A DNA stretch of 64,000 bases, taken from Comamonas testosteroni. Its GTDB lineage: Bacteria > Pseudomonadota > Gammaproteobacteria > Burkholderiales > Burkholderiaceae_C. The DNA is taken from positions 5,118,501 through 5,182,500 of the forward strand of contig NZ_CP129672.1 of NCBI RefSeq assembly GCF_030505195.1. Reading direction: 5' to 3'. The notes beneath the pieces were generated by a model. The model saw nothing but the letters and a program-made list of their open reading frames with translations. It made no database searches and was not told where the DNA came from. Below are positions 52,609 through 61,595 of the stretch, piece after piece (position 1 is the first letter of the stretch; every line of letters begins with the position of its first letter). A program made the translations under genes and the position numbers.

Positions 52609-54096
52609 ATGCTGGATGCACAGATCGACGGCGGGACAGCGACTGCGGCAGCCTTGCCTGTGGCCGCTACGGCATCCCTGGGCTGGCAGCCCATGCGCTC
52701 CAGTGCGGCAGGCCTGGTGGAGCAGTTGGTCGAGCATTTCGGCGGGCTGATCCGCAATCATGGCCTGCGTGTGGGCGTGCGCCTGCCTTCGGTGCGGGCG
52801 TTGGCGCAAAGCGCAGGTGTCAGCCGCGACACCGTGGTCCAGGCCTACGACAAGCTGGCTGCCCAGGGTCTGGTGCAATCGCGGCGCGGCAGCGGTTTTT
52901 ATGTGGCGGCCCAGCGCCGCGTGATGGAGCCTGCCGCCGTGGCTGCCGCCTCGGCGCAGCCGGCGGACTTCGACACCGCTTATCTGCTGCGCGGCATTTT
53001 TCGCGATGACAGCGCGGGCACCGGGGGCGCAGGTTGCCTGCCTTCGAGCTGGATGGATCAAGGCCTGATCACAGGCGCCATGCGCGCCATCACCCGTAAC
53101 AATGCGCGGGCCGAGCAGAGCTTTCTCAGCTACGGCCATCCACAGGGTTTTCTGCCATTGCGCCTGCAGATAGCCTCGAATCTGCAGGCCCAGGAGGTGC
53201 CGGCCCACCCCGAGGCCAACCTCATGACGGTGGGCGGCGTGACCCATGGCCTGGACCTGGTCGTGCGCTGCTTTCTCAAGCCCGGCGATACCGTGCTGGT
53301 CGAGGACCCGGCCTGGTTTCTGATCTTCGGGCGGCTCAAGTACATGGGCGTGAACGTCGTCGGCGTGCCGCGCCTGCCCGGCGGGCCCGATGTGGTGGCT
53401 CTGGCATCGCTGGCCCAGAGCCACAAGCCCAAGCTCTTCATCCTCAACACGGCGGTGCACAACCCCACGGGGCTGAGCCTGTCTGCCGGTGTGGCCCACG
53501 AGGTGCTGCGCATTGCCGAGCGCCATGATTTCCTGCTGGTCGAGGATGACACCTATGCCGAATTCCTGGGCGCGATGCCGCTGCGACTGGCGGCTATGGA
53601 CAGATTGCAGCGCGTGATTCTGGTGGGGGGCTACTCCAAGACCTTGTCGGGCGGCCTGCGCGTGGGCTATATCGCGGCCAAACCCGAGTATGTGCACCGC
53701 CTGACCGACATGAAGCTGCTGGCGGGCCTGACCTCTTCGCTGCCGGCGGAGCAGATCGTGCACCATATTCTGGCTGACGGTTCCTTTCGCAAGCATGTGG
53801 ACCGGCTGCGCGAGCGGGTGGATCGCGCGCGAGGGCGCTGTCTGCGCAAGCTCGAAGCGCTGGGCTGCCATGCGGAGTACGAACCCGTGGCCGGCACTTT
53901 TGCCTGGGTCGACTGCGGCGTGGATACCGAGGTGCTGGCGCGTCAGGCGGCGCTGAGCAATCTGCTGCTGGCGCCGGGCCTGCTGTTTTCGCCGCAGCAG
54001 GCAACCAGCAGCAAGCTGCGCGTGCCCGTGGCGATGGCCGACCATACCGAGCCATGGAAGGTGCTGGAGCAGATCCTCAGGCAGCTGCGCCAGTAG
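52609..54096 (+). CDS. MocR-type GntR/aminotransferase transcriptional regulator
   Basis: A 495-residue fusion. Residues about 35-105 are a GntR winged helix (GLRVGVRLPSVRALAQSAGV, then RDTVVQAYDKLAAQGLVQSR). The rest is an aminotransferase class I fold, with NTAVHNPTGLSLS and the PLP lysine in GGYSKTLSGGLRVGY. MocR proteins sense PLP or amino compounds and control nearby genes; the divergent lysE is a likely target. I chose the ATG at 52609; the upstream TTG at 52594 is possible but less likely. Confidence 0.9.
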   Translation: MLDAQIDGGTATAAALPVAATASLGWQPMRSSAAGLVEQLVEHFGGLIRNHGLRVGVRLPSVRALAQSAGVSRDTVVQAYDKLAAQGLVQSRRGSGFYVAAQRRVMEPAAVAAASAQPADFDTAYLLRGIFRDDSAGTGGAGCLPSSWMDQGLITGAMRAITRNNARAEQSFLSYGHPQGFLPLRLQIASNLQAQEVPAHPEANLMTVGGVTHGLDLVVRCFLKPGDTVLVEDPAWFLIFGRLKYMGVNVVGVPRLPGGPDVVALASLAQSHKPKLFILNTAVHNPTGLSLSAGVAHEVLRIAERHDFLLVEDDTYAEFLGAMPLRLAAMDRLQRVILVGGYSKTLSGGLRVGYIAAKPEYVHRLTDMKLLAGLTSSLPAEQIVHHILADGSFRKHVDRLRERVDRARGRCLRKLEALGCHAEYEPVAGTFAWVDCGVDTEVLARQAALSNLLLAPGLLFSPQQATSSKLRVPVAMADHTEPWKVLEQILRQLRQ

Positions 54097-54197
54097 CGTC
54101 CTGAGCAGTGCGCGGGCCCGGGCTTTGTTCACGATTGATAACAATCGCGCGCCTGTGACGTGACTGACCCAGCAGCATCTGCTGTTATGTTGGTAGC

Positions 54198-54989
54198 ATG
54201 ACAGCAGCACGAGCTTTGCCCCATGCCGCCGCAGGCCACTGCACGCGCGATCCTCTGCGCGGTGGCTCGCGCACGGGGCGGTGGCTGCTGTCCGGGCTGG
54301 TGCTGTGCGCTCTGGCCGCTTGTTCCAGCGCCCCCACGAATCATGGCGAAGTAAAGGGCGAGGACTTTCACTCGCGCGAGCTGCTTCAGTCCGACAGCAA
54401 CCGCATGGCGACGCTGGCCATGAAGGAGAATCTGGAGAGCCTGTTTCTCATCATGGACAAGCTCTACCGCCGCAACCCCGTCGAATGGAAAAAGACCGCC
54501 TCCAGCCGCGAAGCGGCCATGACCTATGTGCGTATTGCCGTCATGGAGCGCCAGCCCTGGCATGAGCTGCAGGACAAGCGTGACGTGGCGGCGTTGTCCC
54601 TGGCCTTGCAGCCCGAGTTTGCAGGGGACCGGGTCGCGGCGTTCGTCCATGCCGCAGCCGATATGCTGATCACCGCGCATGGCGGGCGAACCAGCTTCAC
54701 GCTGATCGACGGGCTGGAGCCGCAGCATATCTTCAATGCAGCGCGCAATCTGGAAATTGCCAACTGGATTCTCAACTCCCGTAAAGCGCCCGATGGAAAG
54801 CCCTTGCTGCTATCGAATCAGATAGCGCAGGAGGGGCGCAATCTGAGCTTCGAGCGTGAGATGGGAAAGATCATCGGCCGGCTGGATCTGGTGGCGGATT
54901 ACACCACCGAGCGCTACCGTCGCTCCGTCATCGGCTATGCACAGGGACTGCTTGCCGGCCCGTTCATGCAGTTTTTGCCCGTTCGGTAG
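54198..54989 (+). CDS. Lipoprotein of unknown function
   Basis: A 263-residue protein with a long basic start, then a hydrophobic helix and a lipobox LAAC ending at about Cys42 (LSGLVLCALAACSSAPTNHG), so a lipid-anchored protein, probably in the outer membrane. The mature part is mostly helical (MATLAMKENLESLFLIMDKL, RNPVEWKKTASSREAAM) and ends in a hydrophobic YAQGLLAGPFMQFLPVR. No domain I can name. A shorter start would remove the odd 28-residue extension before the signal; the start is uncertain. The cupin gene faces it with 7 bases between stops. Confidence 0.75.
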   Translation: MTAARALPHAAAGHCTRDPLRGGSRTGRWLLSGLVLCALAACSSAPTNHGEVKGEDFHSRELLQSDSNRMATLAMKENLESLFLIMDKLYRRNPVEWKKTASSREAAMTYVRIAVMERQPWHELQDKRDVAALSLALQPEFAGDRVAAFVHAAADMLITAHGGRTSFTLIDGLEPQHIFNAARNLEIANWILNSRKAPDGKPLLLSNQIAQEGRNLSFEREMGKIIGRLDLVADYTTERYRRSVIGYAQGLLAGPFMQFLPVR

Positions 54990-54996
54990 AAACTCT

Positions 54997-55332
54997 TCAG
55001 GCGTCACAGAGCACGATGGTGGCAATCGCGGACGAGTCTTCCATGGCACGCACGGCATGGGGCATATTGGCTGGCAGATGCATGAGTTGCTTGGGGCCCA
55101 GTTCATGCACGGTCTGGCCGATGAGAACTTCGAGTCGACCCTCCAGGCATTGCAGGCTGACGCTGCCAGGCACGCGATGCGGCGGCAGCGACTGTCCCGA
55201 GCGCAGCACGACGCGAATGACTTCCAGATCTTCCGCCTTGAAGAGCACGCTCGAGTGAGCGGCAGAAAGCCTGGCTCCGTAAGGAGCGACATCCAGAGCT
55301 TGGTGGGTGGGCGTGGAGTGGATATGGTCCAT
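54997..55332 (-). CDS. Small cupin-domain protein
   Basis: A 111-residue single cupin barrel. The first motif is visible in SGQSLPPHRVPGSVSLQCLEGRLEV (one metal-ligand His; others are replaced) and the second in HLPANMPHAVRAMEDSSAI. Such proteins bind a metal or small molecule. The ATG at 55332 (MDHIHSTPTHQ) starts the barrel; a longer in-frame start at 55392 is less likely. It converges on the lipoprotein gene. Confidence 0.82.
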   Translation of the reverse strand: MDHIHSTPTHQALDVAPYGARLSAAHSSVLFKAEDLEVIRVVLRSGQSLPPHRVPGSVSLQCLEGRLEVLIGQTVHELGPKQLMHLPANMPHAVRAMEDSSAIATIVLCDA

Positions 55333-55796
55333 GACAGCACCTGAGCGAAAGCGGTAATAAGGCATTCTCCCCCGAGTGGGGCCCAAGTTCAATCACCGTT
55401 TTGTGACAGTGCTGTAGGGCATCAGGCCTTATCACCTTGTTTCGTTGTTCATCAGCGCTTTTTGGCGCGTATCGCCGAGGCCCGTGCTCGACTGGCAGCT
55501 GTCATGCCAAGAGCCATAGATTCTCGGCAGGCATGGGGCTGAAGCCCGCTGTCGCGAACTCTGCAGCCCAGCGTTTCAGCAGGATCGAATGACGCAGGCA
55601 CAAATCCGGCTCATTTAGCCGTGCAGAGAGGCAGGCGAAGCGCCGTGCGCAGCGGCTGCGAATGCCTGGTTGGACTTAACGATTCGCAAATCGAATCATT
55701 CATGCGATTTAAACAATTGGACTTGAATGATTGAACGCTTCAGCATGCAGTGCAGGCATCGGATACAGGTGCCGCAGCCTGAACAAGGAGACAAGC
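55333..55796. other. Regulatory region upstream of the Bug operon
   Basis: About 460 bases with no supported gene. The last 120 bases are AT-rich and include the GATTCG dyad; the promoters of the cupin and of the transport operon should lie here. Confidence 0.5.
55681..55697. promoter_or_regulatory. GATTCG-N5-CGAATC dyad
   Basis: A perfect inverted repeat (GATTCGCAAATCGAATC) 100 bases before the Bug receptor gene. Its form fits an IclR- or LysR-type site; the regulator is not identified. Confidence 0.5.
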
Positions 55797-56783
55797 ATGA
55801 ACAAGCGATTTTTACTGCGCGCCTGTGCGAGCGCAGGCCTGGCAGCCACCATGAGCATGGGCCTTGCGGGGACGGCGCTGGCTCAGGAGAGCTATCCCAC
55901 TGCCCCCATCACGCTGGTGGTTCCGTTTGCTGCGGGCAGCGGCACCGATGCGGTGGCACGCGTGGTGGCCAACAAGCTGGGCGAGCGGCTCAAGCAAGCC
56001 GTGGTGGTGGACAACCGGGCCGGGGCCAATGCCCAGATTGCGGCCGTGCACGTGGTCAAGGCCAAGCCGGATGGCTATACGCTTTTCATGACCACCAATA
56101 CCTCGCATTCGGCCAATCCCTGGCTGGTCAAGGGACTCAAGTACGACCCCATCAAGGACTTCACGCCCGTGGCGCGCGTGGGCGAGCTGCCGTTTGCGCT
56201 GGTGGTTCATCCCTCGGTGCCGGCCAAGACCGTGGCCGAGCTGATTACCTATGCCAAGTCGCATCCGGACAAGCTCTCCTACGGCACGCCCAACAGCACC
56301 TCGCTGGTGGCCTCGGAAACCTTCAAATACATCACGGGTACGCAGATCACCGGTGTGCCCTACAAGTCAAGCCCGCAGGCGCTGACCGATGTGATGGGCA
56401 ACCAGATCCAGATGTATGTGGCCGACCTGGGCTCGGCCTGGGGCACGCTCAAGACCGAGCGCGTGCGCACCCTGGGCGTGACTGCGGCCAAGGGCTCGCA
56501 GCTGCTGCCCCATGTGCCGGCCATCGGCAAGACGCTGCCGGGCTTCGACATCACCTCGTGGAACGGCATCTTCGGCCCGGCCGGCATGCCCAAGGCCATA
56601 GCCGAGCGCATCAACAGCGAGCTGCAGCTCATCCTCAAGGACAAGGCCGTGCAGGAGCAACTGGCCCAGGTCGGCTTCGAAGTCTGGCCCACGGCCACGC
56701 CCGACGAGTTCGCGATCTATGTGAAGGAGCAGCTCGCCAAATGGGGGCAGCTGGTCAAGCAGGCCGGTATCGAGGCGCAGTGA
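55797..56783 (+). CDS. Bug-type tripartite tricarboxylate transporter receptor
   Basis: A 328-residue periplasmic binding protein. A signal peptide (ending AGTALAQ at about residue 29) is followed by the Bug start SYPTAPITLVVPFAAGSGTD and the block VVDNRAGANAQIAAVHVVKA with the conserved NRxGA and PDGYTL. The fold captures carboxylic acids in the periplasm; Bug genes are greatly expanded in Burkholderiales and usually act without adjacent TctAB. CAAGGAGA is the ribosome site. It begins an operon with CoA transferase, cupin and acyl-CoA dehydrogenase genes, so its ligand is probably the acid they degrade. Confidence 0.92.
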   Translation: MNKRFLLRACASAGLAATMSMGLAGTALAQESYPTAPITLVVPFAAGSGTDAVARVVANKLGERLKQAVVVDNRAGANAQIAAVHVVKAKPDGYTLFMTTNTSHSANPWLVKGLKYDPIKDFTPVARVGELPFALVVHPSVPAKTVAELITYAKSHPDKLSYGTPNSTSLVASETFKYITGTQITGVPYKSSPQALTDVMGNQIQMYVADLGSAWGTLKTERVRTLGVTAAKGSQLLPHVPAIGKTLPGFDITSWNGIFGPAGMPKAIAERINSELQLILKDKAVQEQLAQVGFEVWPTATPDEFAIYVKEQLAKWGQLVKQAGIEAQ

Positions 56784-56784
56784 G

Positions 56785-58119
56785 ATGACGAGCATGCACA
56801 GCGAAAGCCGCCAGGCTGCGGGTCATACAGCAGGTCATACAGCGGGCCACACAGCAGGCCCGTCAGCGGGTACTTCAGCCGGTCCCCTGGCCGGCGTCAG
56901 GATCGTGGACATGACCTCGGTGATCATGGGGCCGTTTGCCACGCAGATTCTGGCCGCCCTGGGCGCCGATGTGATCAAGGTCGAGTCGCCCGAGGGCGAC
57001 AACATGCGCCATGTAGGCCCCATGCGCAACCCCGGCATGGGCCCCATTTTTTTGCAGGCCAACCAGGGCAAGCGCTCCGTGGTGCTGGATCTCAAGCAGG
57101 CCGCCGCGCGCCAGGCGCTGCTGCAGCTGCTGATCGATGCCGACGTCTTCATCAGCAATGTACGGCCCCAGGCCATGGCCAGACTGGGTCTGGACTGGCA
57201 GACGCTGGAGCAGAGCCATCCGCGCCTGATCCATGTGAGCTGCTGCGGCTTCGACCAGGCCGGCCCCTATGCGGCCAAGCCGGCCTACGACGACCTGATC
57301 CAGGGGGCGACCGGCGTGCCCTGGCTGGCCCAGCAGTACGGCGGCGGCGAGCCGTCCTATGCGCCCATGACGCTGGGCGACCGGGTCACCGGCCTGCATG
57401 CGGTCTATGCGGTCACGGCAGCGCTGTATGCGCGCGAGAAGAGCGGCCTGGGCCAGGCGGTGGTCGTGCCCATGTTCGAGGCCATGACGCAGTTCATTTT
57501 GGGCGATCACATGGCCGGGCTGAGCTTCGAGCCGCCGCTGGGCGATGCCGGCTATGCGCGGCTGCTGACGCGCCATCGCAAGCCCTACCGCACCAGCGAC
57601 GGCCATCTGTGCGTGCTGATCTACAACGACAAGCACTGGCATAGCTTCTTCCAGGCCATAGGCCAGGGCGAGCGCATGCGCGAGCCCATGTTCGCCTCCC
57701 ACGGCCAGCGCGCAGCGAATATCGATGCGGTCTATGCCGAGGTGGCGAGCCTGATGCGCGAGCGCAGCACGGCCGAGTGGCGCGCGCTGCTCGATGCGGC
57801 CGACGTGCCGAATATGCCCATGGCCTCGCCCGAGGACTTGCTGGCCGACCCCCACCATGCGGCCACGGGCTTTGTGCGCGAGATCGAGCATCCCAGCGAG
57901 GGGCGGCTGCGCACCACGGCCAATCCCACGCAGTGGAGCGCCACGCCCCCGGGCCGCCAGGCCAGCGCTGCGCCGCAACTGGGCCAGCACACGCTGCAGG
58001 TGCTGCGCGAAGCAGGCCTTGGCGAGGCGCAGATCGCCGCACTGCAGGCCAGCAGTGGCTGCATGCAGGCTTCATCATCCAACGACCAAAGAGAGACAGA
58101 GACATGCCCCGCTATCTGA
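56785..58119 (+). CDS. Family III (CaiB/BaiF) CoA transferase
   Basis: A 444-residue CoA transferase that would move CoA from a donor such as succinyl-CoA to a carboxylic acid. Family blocks are LAGVRIVDMTSVIMGPFATQ near residue 35, GADVIKVESPEGDNMRH, and YDDLIQGATGVPWLAQ, in which the first Asp after Tyr is the usual catalytic residue. The N-terminus carries a low-complexity stretch, GHTAGHTAGHTAGPSAG, from a 12-base tandem repeat, not part of the enzyme fold. It starts one base after the Bug stop and overlaps the following cupin by 16 bases. Confidence 0.9.
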   Translation: MTSMHSESRQAAGHTAGHTAGHTAGPSAGTSAGPLAGVRIVDMTSVIMGPFATQILAALGADVIKVESPEGDNMRHVGPMRNPGMGPIFLQANQGKRSVVLDLKQAAARQALLQLLIDADVFISNVRPQAMARLGLDWQTLEQSHPRLIHVSCCGFDQAGPYAAKPAYDDLIQGATGVPWLAQQYGGGEPSYAPMTLGDRVTGLHAVYAVTAALYAREKSGLGQAVVVPMFEAMTQFILGDHMAGLSFEPPLGDAGYARLLTRHRKPYRTSDGHLCVLIYNDKHWHSFFQAIGQGERMREPMFASHGQRAANIDAVYAEVASLMRERSTAEWRALLDAADVPNMPMASPEDLLADPHHAATGFVREIEHPSEGRLRTTANPTQWSATPPGRQASAAPQLGQHTLQVLREAGLGEAQIAALQASSGCMQASSSNDQRETETCPAI

Positions 58120-58496
58120 TCCGCGAGCAGGACGTACAGGGCTACAGCCCCGCCAACCACCATGGCACGGTGAACCGACGCCTGGTCAGCCAGGCCAATG
58201 TCGGTGCCCAGCACATGGAGTTGGTGCTCGGAACGCTGGAAAAAGGCGGCGGTGCGTTGCCGCACGCCCACCCGGGCATGGAGCAGGCCTGCTATCTGCT
58301 GGAAGGCTCTGCCGAGGTGGAGGTGCAAAGCCAGGGCCAGAGCGAGCGCTTTGCCATGCAGGCGGGCGATACCTGCTTTTTCCCCGAGGACTGCATGCAT
58401 GTGTTTCGCGTCACCAGCGACACCCCCGTGCGTCTGCTGGTCTTCTACAGCCCGCCCTATGGCGAGAACCCGGCGCGCGTGCGCCGACCTGAGTGA
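58104..58496 (+). CDS. Cupin-domain protein in the acid-degradation operon
   Basis: A 130-residue protein with one cupin barrel: GGGALPHAHPGMEQACYLLEG carries the two His and one Glu metal ligands, and GDTCFFPEDCMHVFRVTSD the third. It may be a metal-dependent isomerase, decarboxylase or a small-molecule sensor. Its ATG lies inside the CoA transferase end, preceded by AGAGAGACAGAG; the overlap implies co-translation. Function in the pathway unknown. Confidence 0.85.
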   Translation: MPRYLIREQDVQGYSPANHHGTVNRRLVSQANVGAQHMELVLGTLEKGGGALPHAHPGMEQACYLLEGSAEVEVQSQGQSERFAMQAGDTCFFPEDCMHVFRVTSDTPVRLLVFYSPPYGENPARVRRPE

Positions 58497-58579
58497 TTAA
58501 AAACAATAGCTGATAGCGCTTGTCAGACGGGCGTTTGAGGCGGATTTCATTGAAATTCAACTGATAGAGAGAAGCCGCC

Positions 58580-59743
58580 ATGGATTTTTTATGGAGCGCT
58601 GAGCAGGAACAGATCCGGGACGCCGTGCAGCGCGCCTGCGCGCCTTTCGACGATGACTACTGGCTGAAGAAGGACAGGGACGGCGGCTTTCCGCTCGACT
58701 TCCACCAGGCCCTGGCCGAGGCCGGCTGGCTGGGCATTGCCATGCCCGAGGAATTCGGCGGCGCAGGTCTTGGCATCACCGAAGCGGCGCTGATGATGCA
58801 CACCATATCGGCCACGGGTGCGGGCCTGTCGGGCGCTTCGGCCGTGCACATGAATATCTTCGGCCTGCATCCGGCCGTGGTCTTCGGCACCGACGAGCAA
58901 AGACGGCGCTGGCTGCCGCCGCTGATTGCGGGTCGGGACAAGGCCTGCTTCGGCGTGACCGAGCCCAATGCCGGGCTCAACACCCTCAAGCTGCAGACCC
59001 GTGCCGTGCGCGACGGCGATGTCTATGTGGTGCATGGGCAGAAGGTCTTCATCTCCACGGCCCAGGTGGCCAACAAGATGTTGCTGCTGGCTCGCACCAG
59101 GCCCGTGGAGGAGTGCCAGGGCACCGAGGGCCTGTCGCTGTTCTACACCGACCTGGACCGCAGCCGCATCGCCGTGACCGAGATCGAGAAGATGGGGCGC
59201 AAATGCGTGGACACCAATCAGCTCTTCATCGACGGGCTGCGCATCCCGGTGCAGGACCGCATCGGCGAGGAGGGCAAGGGCTTCACGTACATCTTGCACG
59301 GCCTCAACCCCGAGCGCATCCTGATCGCGGCCGAAGCGGTGGGCCTGGGCCGTGCAGCCCTGGCGCGTGCCACCCAGTATGCGAACGAGCGCGTGGTCTT
59401 CGATCGGCCCATTGGCCAGAACCAGGGCGTGCAGCACCCGCTGGCCCAGGCCTGGATGGGGCTGGAGGCTGCACACCTGATGGTGCAGAAAGCTGCCTTC
59501 CTCTATGACAAGGGCCTGCCCTGCGGCGCCGAGGCCAATGCCGCCAAGTACCTGGCCGCCGAAGCCTGCGCCAAGGCCTGCGAGACCGCCATCTTCACGC
59601 ACGGCGGCATGGGCTATGCCAAGGAATTCCATGTGGAGCGCTATATGCGCGAGTCCTGGATTCCGCGCCTGGCACCCGTGAGCCCGCAGCTCATCATGTG
59701 CTTTATCGCCGAGAAGGTGCTGGGCCTGCCCAAGTCGTATTGA
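58580..59743 (+). CDS. Acyl-CoA dehydrogenase
   Basis: A 387-residue FAD-dependent acyl-CoA dehydrogenase. The N-terminal helical domain (MDFLWSAEQEQIRDAVQRAC), the beta domain with CFGVTEPNAGLNTLKLQTRA and the C-terminal domain ending THGGMGYAKEFHVERYMRES are complete. It desaturates the CoA ester formed by the CoA transferase. Spaced 83 bases after the cupin, with a Comamonadaceae-type small repeat between them, but clearly in the same orientation. Substrate chain not knowable from sequence. Confidence 0.92.
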   Translation: MDFLWSAEQEQIRDAVQRACAPFDDDYWLKKDRDGGFPLDFHQALAEAGWLGIAMPEEFGGAGLGITEAALMMHTISATGAGLSGASAVHMNIFGLHPAVVFGTDEQRRRWLPPLIAGRDKACFGVTEPNAGLNTLKLQTRAVRDGDVYVVHGQKVFISTAQVANKMLLLARTRPVEECQGTEGLSLFYTDLDRSRIAVTEIEKMGRKCVDTNQLFIDGLRIPVQDRIGEEGKGFTYILHGLNPERILIAAEAVGLGRAALARATQYANERVVFDRPIGQNQGVQHPLAQAWMGLEAAHLMVQKAAFLYDKGLPCGAEANAAKYLAAEACAKACETAIFTHGGMGYAKEFHVERYMRESWIPRLAPVSPQLIMCFIAEKVLGLPKSY

Positions 59744-59794
59744 TCGGCGATGGCGAGTGAGGTAGATGACCTGCTTGATCGGCTTGCAGAGGGC

Positions 59795-60445
59795 GGGCCG
59801 AGGCGAAATCTCGGCGTATCCGGCCAGGCTTCTGTCGCTTGCTGTGATTGGGTTAGAGGCTGATTTGGCTTGAATTCCTGCTTCGGCAACATGCCTGTTT
59901 TTTAGACAGAGGGCGGGTCTCGGCCCGCCAGCCGACTTACTTTCTTCCGCCGGTGTGCCGGACCACCAGAAAGTAAGCAAAGAGCCGGCCCCTGCTGCCC
60001 CCGTCCCGCCGGCTGCGCCTGCGGGCAGCGTGGGCACAAGGGGCAAGACCAACAACCGGCCTCGTCCCAATTCTTGCAGGCCGCCCGTATCCACCCGTTT
60101 ATCTGCGCCTGCGGCACGCGGTTCGGGATGCGGGCAACGCTGCCGCAGGACAGCGTTGCATCGTGAACTGGCTTGCCGCCGTCTGTCTGAGCGAAGCGGC
60201 GTGCCGCGCAGCGAGTTGGGCGGCAGAGCAGCCTGAATGGCGTGACGCAGGTTTGCCCGCAGCGAAGCGCAGGGACGCAGATGGTCGGGTTGCGCTCTTT
60301 GCTTACTTTCTGGCAACAGAAAGTGAGTCGCCCGCCGGGGCGAAATCCCGGCGTGGCCGTCAAGGCCTCTGTTGCAAGCGACAAAGCGATGCTGTTTTGA
60401 TAGCTTCTTGCGCTTTCTGTGATTGGGCTAGATGCTTATTTGGCA
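59795..60445. repeat. Nested repeat region (direct repeats flanking an inverted-repeat element)
   Basis: Outer direct repeats near 59797-59872 and 60336-60445 share GGCGAAATC-TC/CC-CGGCG and CTGTGATTGGG-TTAGA/CTAGA and end in ATTTGGC. Between them, at about 59906-59985 and 60295-60340, are inverted copies of CTTACTTTCT with AGAAAGTAAGCAAAGAGC. The interior (about 59985-60295) is very GC-rich and codes for nothing recognisable. The whole resembles a small non-autonomous (MITE-like) insertion. Confidence 0.7.
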
Positions 60446-60581
60446 TGTGGTTTTTGTTGCAATGGCTTGACGGCGGAAGAGGGAGGTCGAAGCAAATGAA
60501 CGGCTGGGTTTGCTGCCAGCCGGGCGCGAACTCCCGGTGTCTTGCGGCATGGGGTATGGTCTTGGCCAAACTTTGCGAAAC

Positions 60582-61499
60582 ATGATGAAAACCCATTTGC
60601 TGCGTTACTTTGTGGTTCTGGCCGAAGAGCTGCACTTCGGCCGGGCCGCACAGCGCCTGTGCATCACTCAGCCGCCGCTGAGCATGGCGCTCAAGACGCT
60701 GGAGCAGGATCTGGGCACGGTGCTCATGGAGCGCGACGCCAAGAACGTCAGGCTCACGCCTGCCGGGGAAGCCTTTTTGCACGAGGCGCGCAAGGTGCTG
60801 GCTCAGCTTCAGCATGCGGCCGAGGTGGTGCGCGGCGTGGCGCAGGGCCTGCAGGGGCGGCTGGACATAGGCATCACGGGGTCCATGGTCTACCGGCAGG
60901 TGCCTGGGTTCTGCCGGGCCTTTCGCGCCGAGCGCCCGCTGGTCGAGCTATGCCTGCACGAGATGTCAACACGCGATCAGCTGCAGGCCATTGCCAGGGG
61001 GCAGATTGACTGCGGCTTTCTCAACATCGGAGTGCCACAGGACGATATACGCACGCTGTCCATAGGTGAGGAGGCTTTTGTCTGCTGCCTGCCCAGCGAT
61101 CATGCACTGGCCGAGCGCGGCGAAATCGATCTGCGCGAACTGGCCCAGGACACTTTTGTCATGTTCGCTCGCGAGGTGGCCCCGGCCAATTACGACAACG
61201 TCATCGCCTGTCTGCAGCAGGCCGGCATCCATCCGCATACCCGCCATGCCGCGCGCCAGTGGCTGACCGTCATGGCACTGGTCTCGGCCGGTCAGGGCGT
61301 GGCCCTGGTGCCGGCCTGCATGCAGACCGTGGGCATGAACGGCGTGCGCTTTGCGGCACTGCGCGGCAGCCGGGTGAGCACGCCGGCCGTGCTGGCCTGG
61401 CGGTCACAGGGCATGCCGGCCGTGCTCGAAGCCTTTGTGGCCAGCGTGCAGAGCCTGGTGCAAGCCGGGCAGCCAGAACTCCCAGCCGCAGGTAGCTAA
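60582..61499 (+). CDS. LysR-family transcriptional regulator
   Basis: A 305-residue LysR regulator. The helix-turn-helix is LLRYFVVLAEELHFGRAAQR, then LCITQPPLSMALKTLEQDLG (residues 4-45), followed by the effector domain beginning near GRLDIGITGSMVYRQVPGF. The start at 60582 (MMKTHLL) is natural; a start at 60510 lies in the repeat region. It follows the Bug/CoA-transferase operon by 840 bases in the same direction and may regulate it, or a remote gene. It converges on the aldehyde dehydrogenase gene. Confidence 0.9.
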   Translation: MMKTHLLRYFVVLAEELHFGRAAQRLCITQPPLSMALKTLEQDLGTVLMERDAKNVRLTPAGEAFLHEARKVLAQLQHAAEVVRGVAQGLQGRLDIGITGSMVYRQVPGFCRAFRAERPLVELCLHEMSTRDQLQAIARGQIDCGFLNIGVPQDDIRTLSIGEEAFVCCLPSDHALAERGEIDLRELAQDTFVMFAREVAPANYDNVIACLQQAGIHPHTRHAARQWLTVMALVSAGQGVALVPACMQTVGMNGVRFAALRGSRVSTPAVLAWRSQGMPAVLEAFVASVQSLVQAGQPELPAAGS

Positions 61500-61595
61500 G
61501 CCCGGAGCTGTGGCGCTTCTTTTGCTGCTCAACGAGAAAACCCGTTCTATGAGGGCCGGTGCTCCCCGGCCATCAAGAATGGCAATGCCTGTGCC

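Noticed and set aside
52537..54210. A 557-codon open frame opposite the MocR regulator
   Set aside because: Antisense shadow; His/Gln/Arg-rich composition and no homology.
58589..60316. A 575-codon open frame opposite the acyl-CoA dehydrogenase and running into the repeat region
   Set aside because: Crosses a repeat element and a real gene; no domain, no ribosome site.
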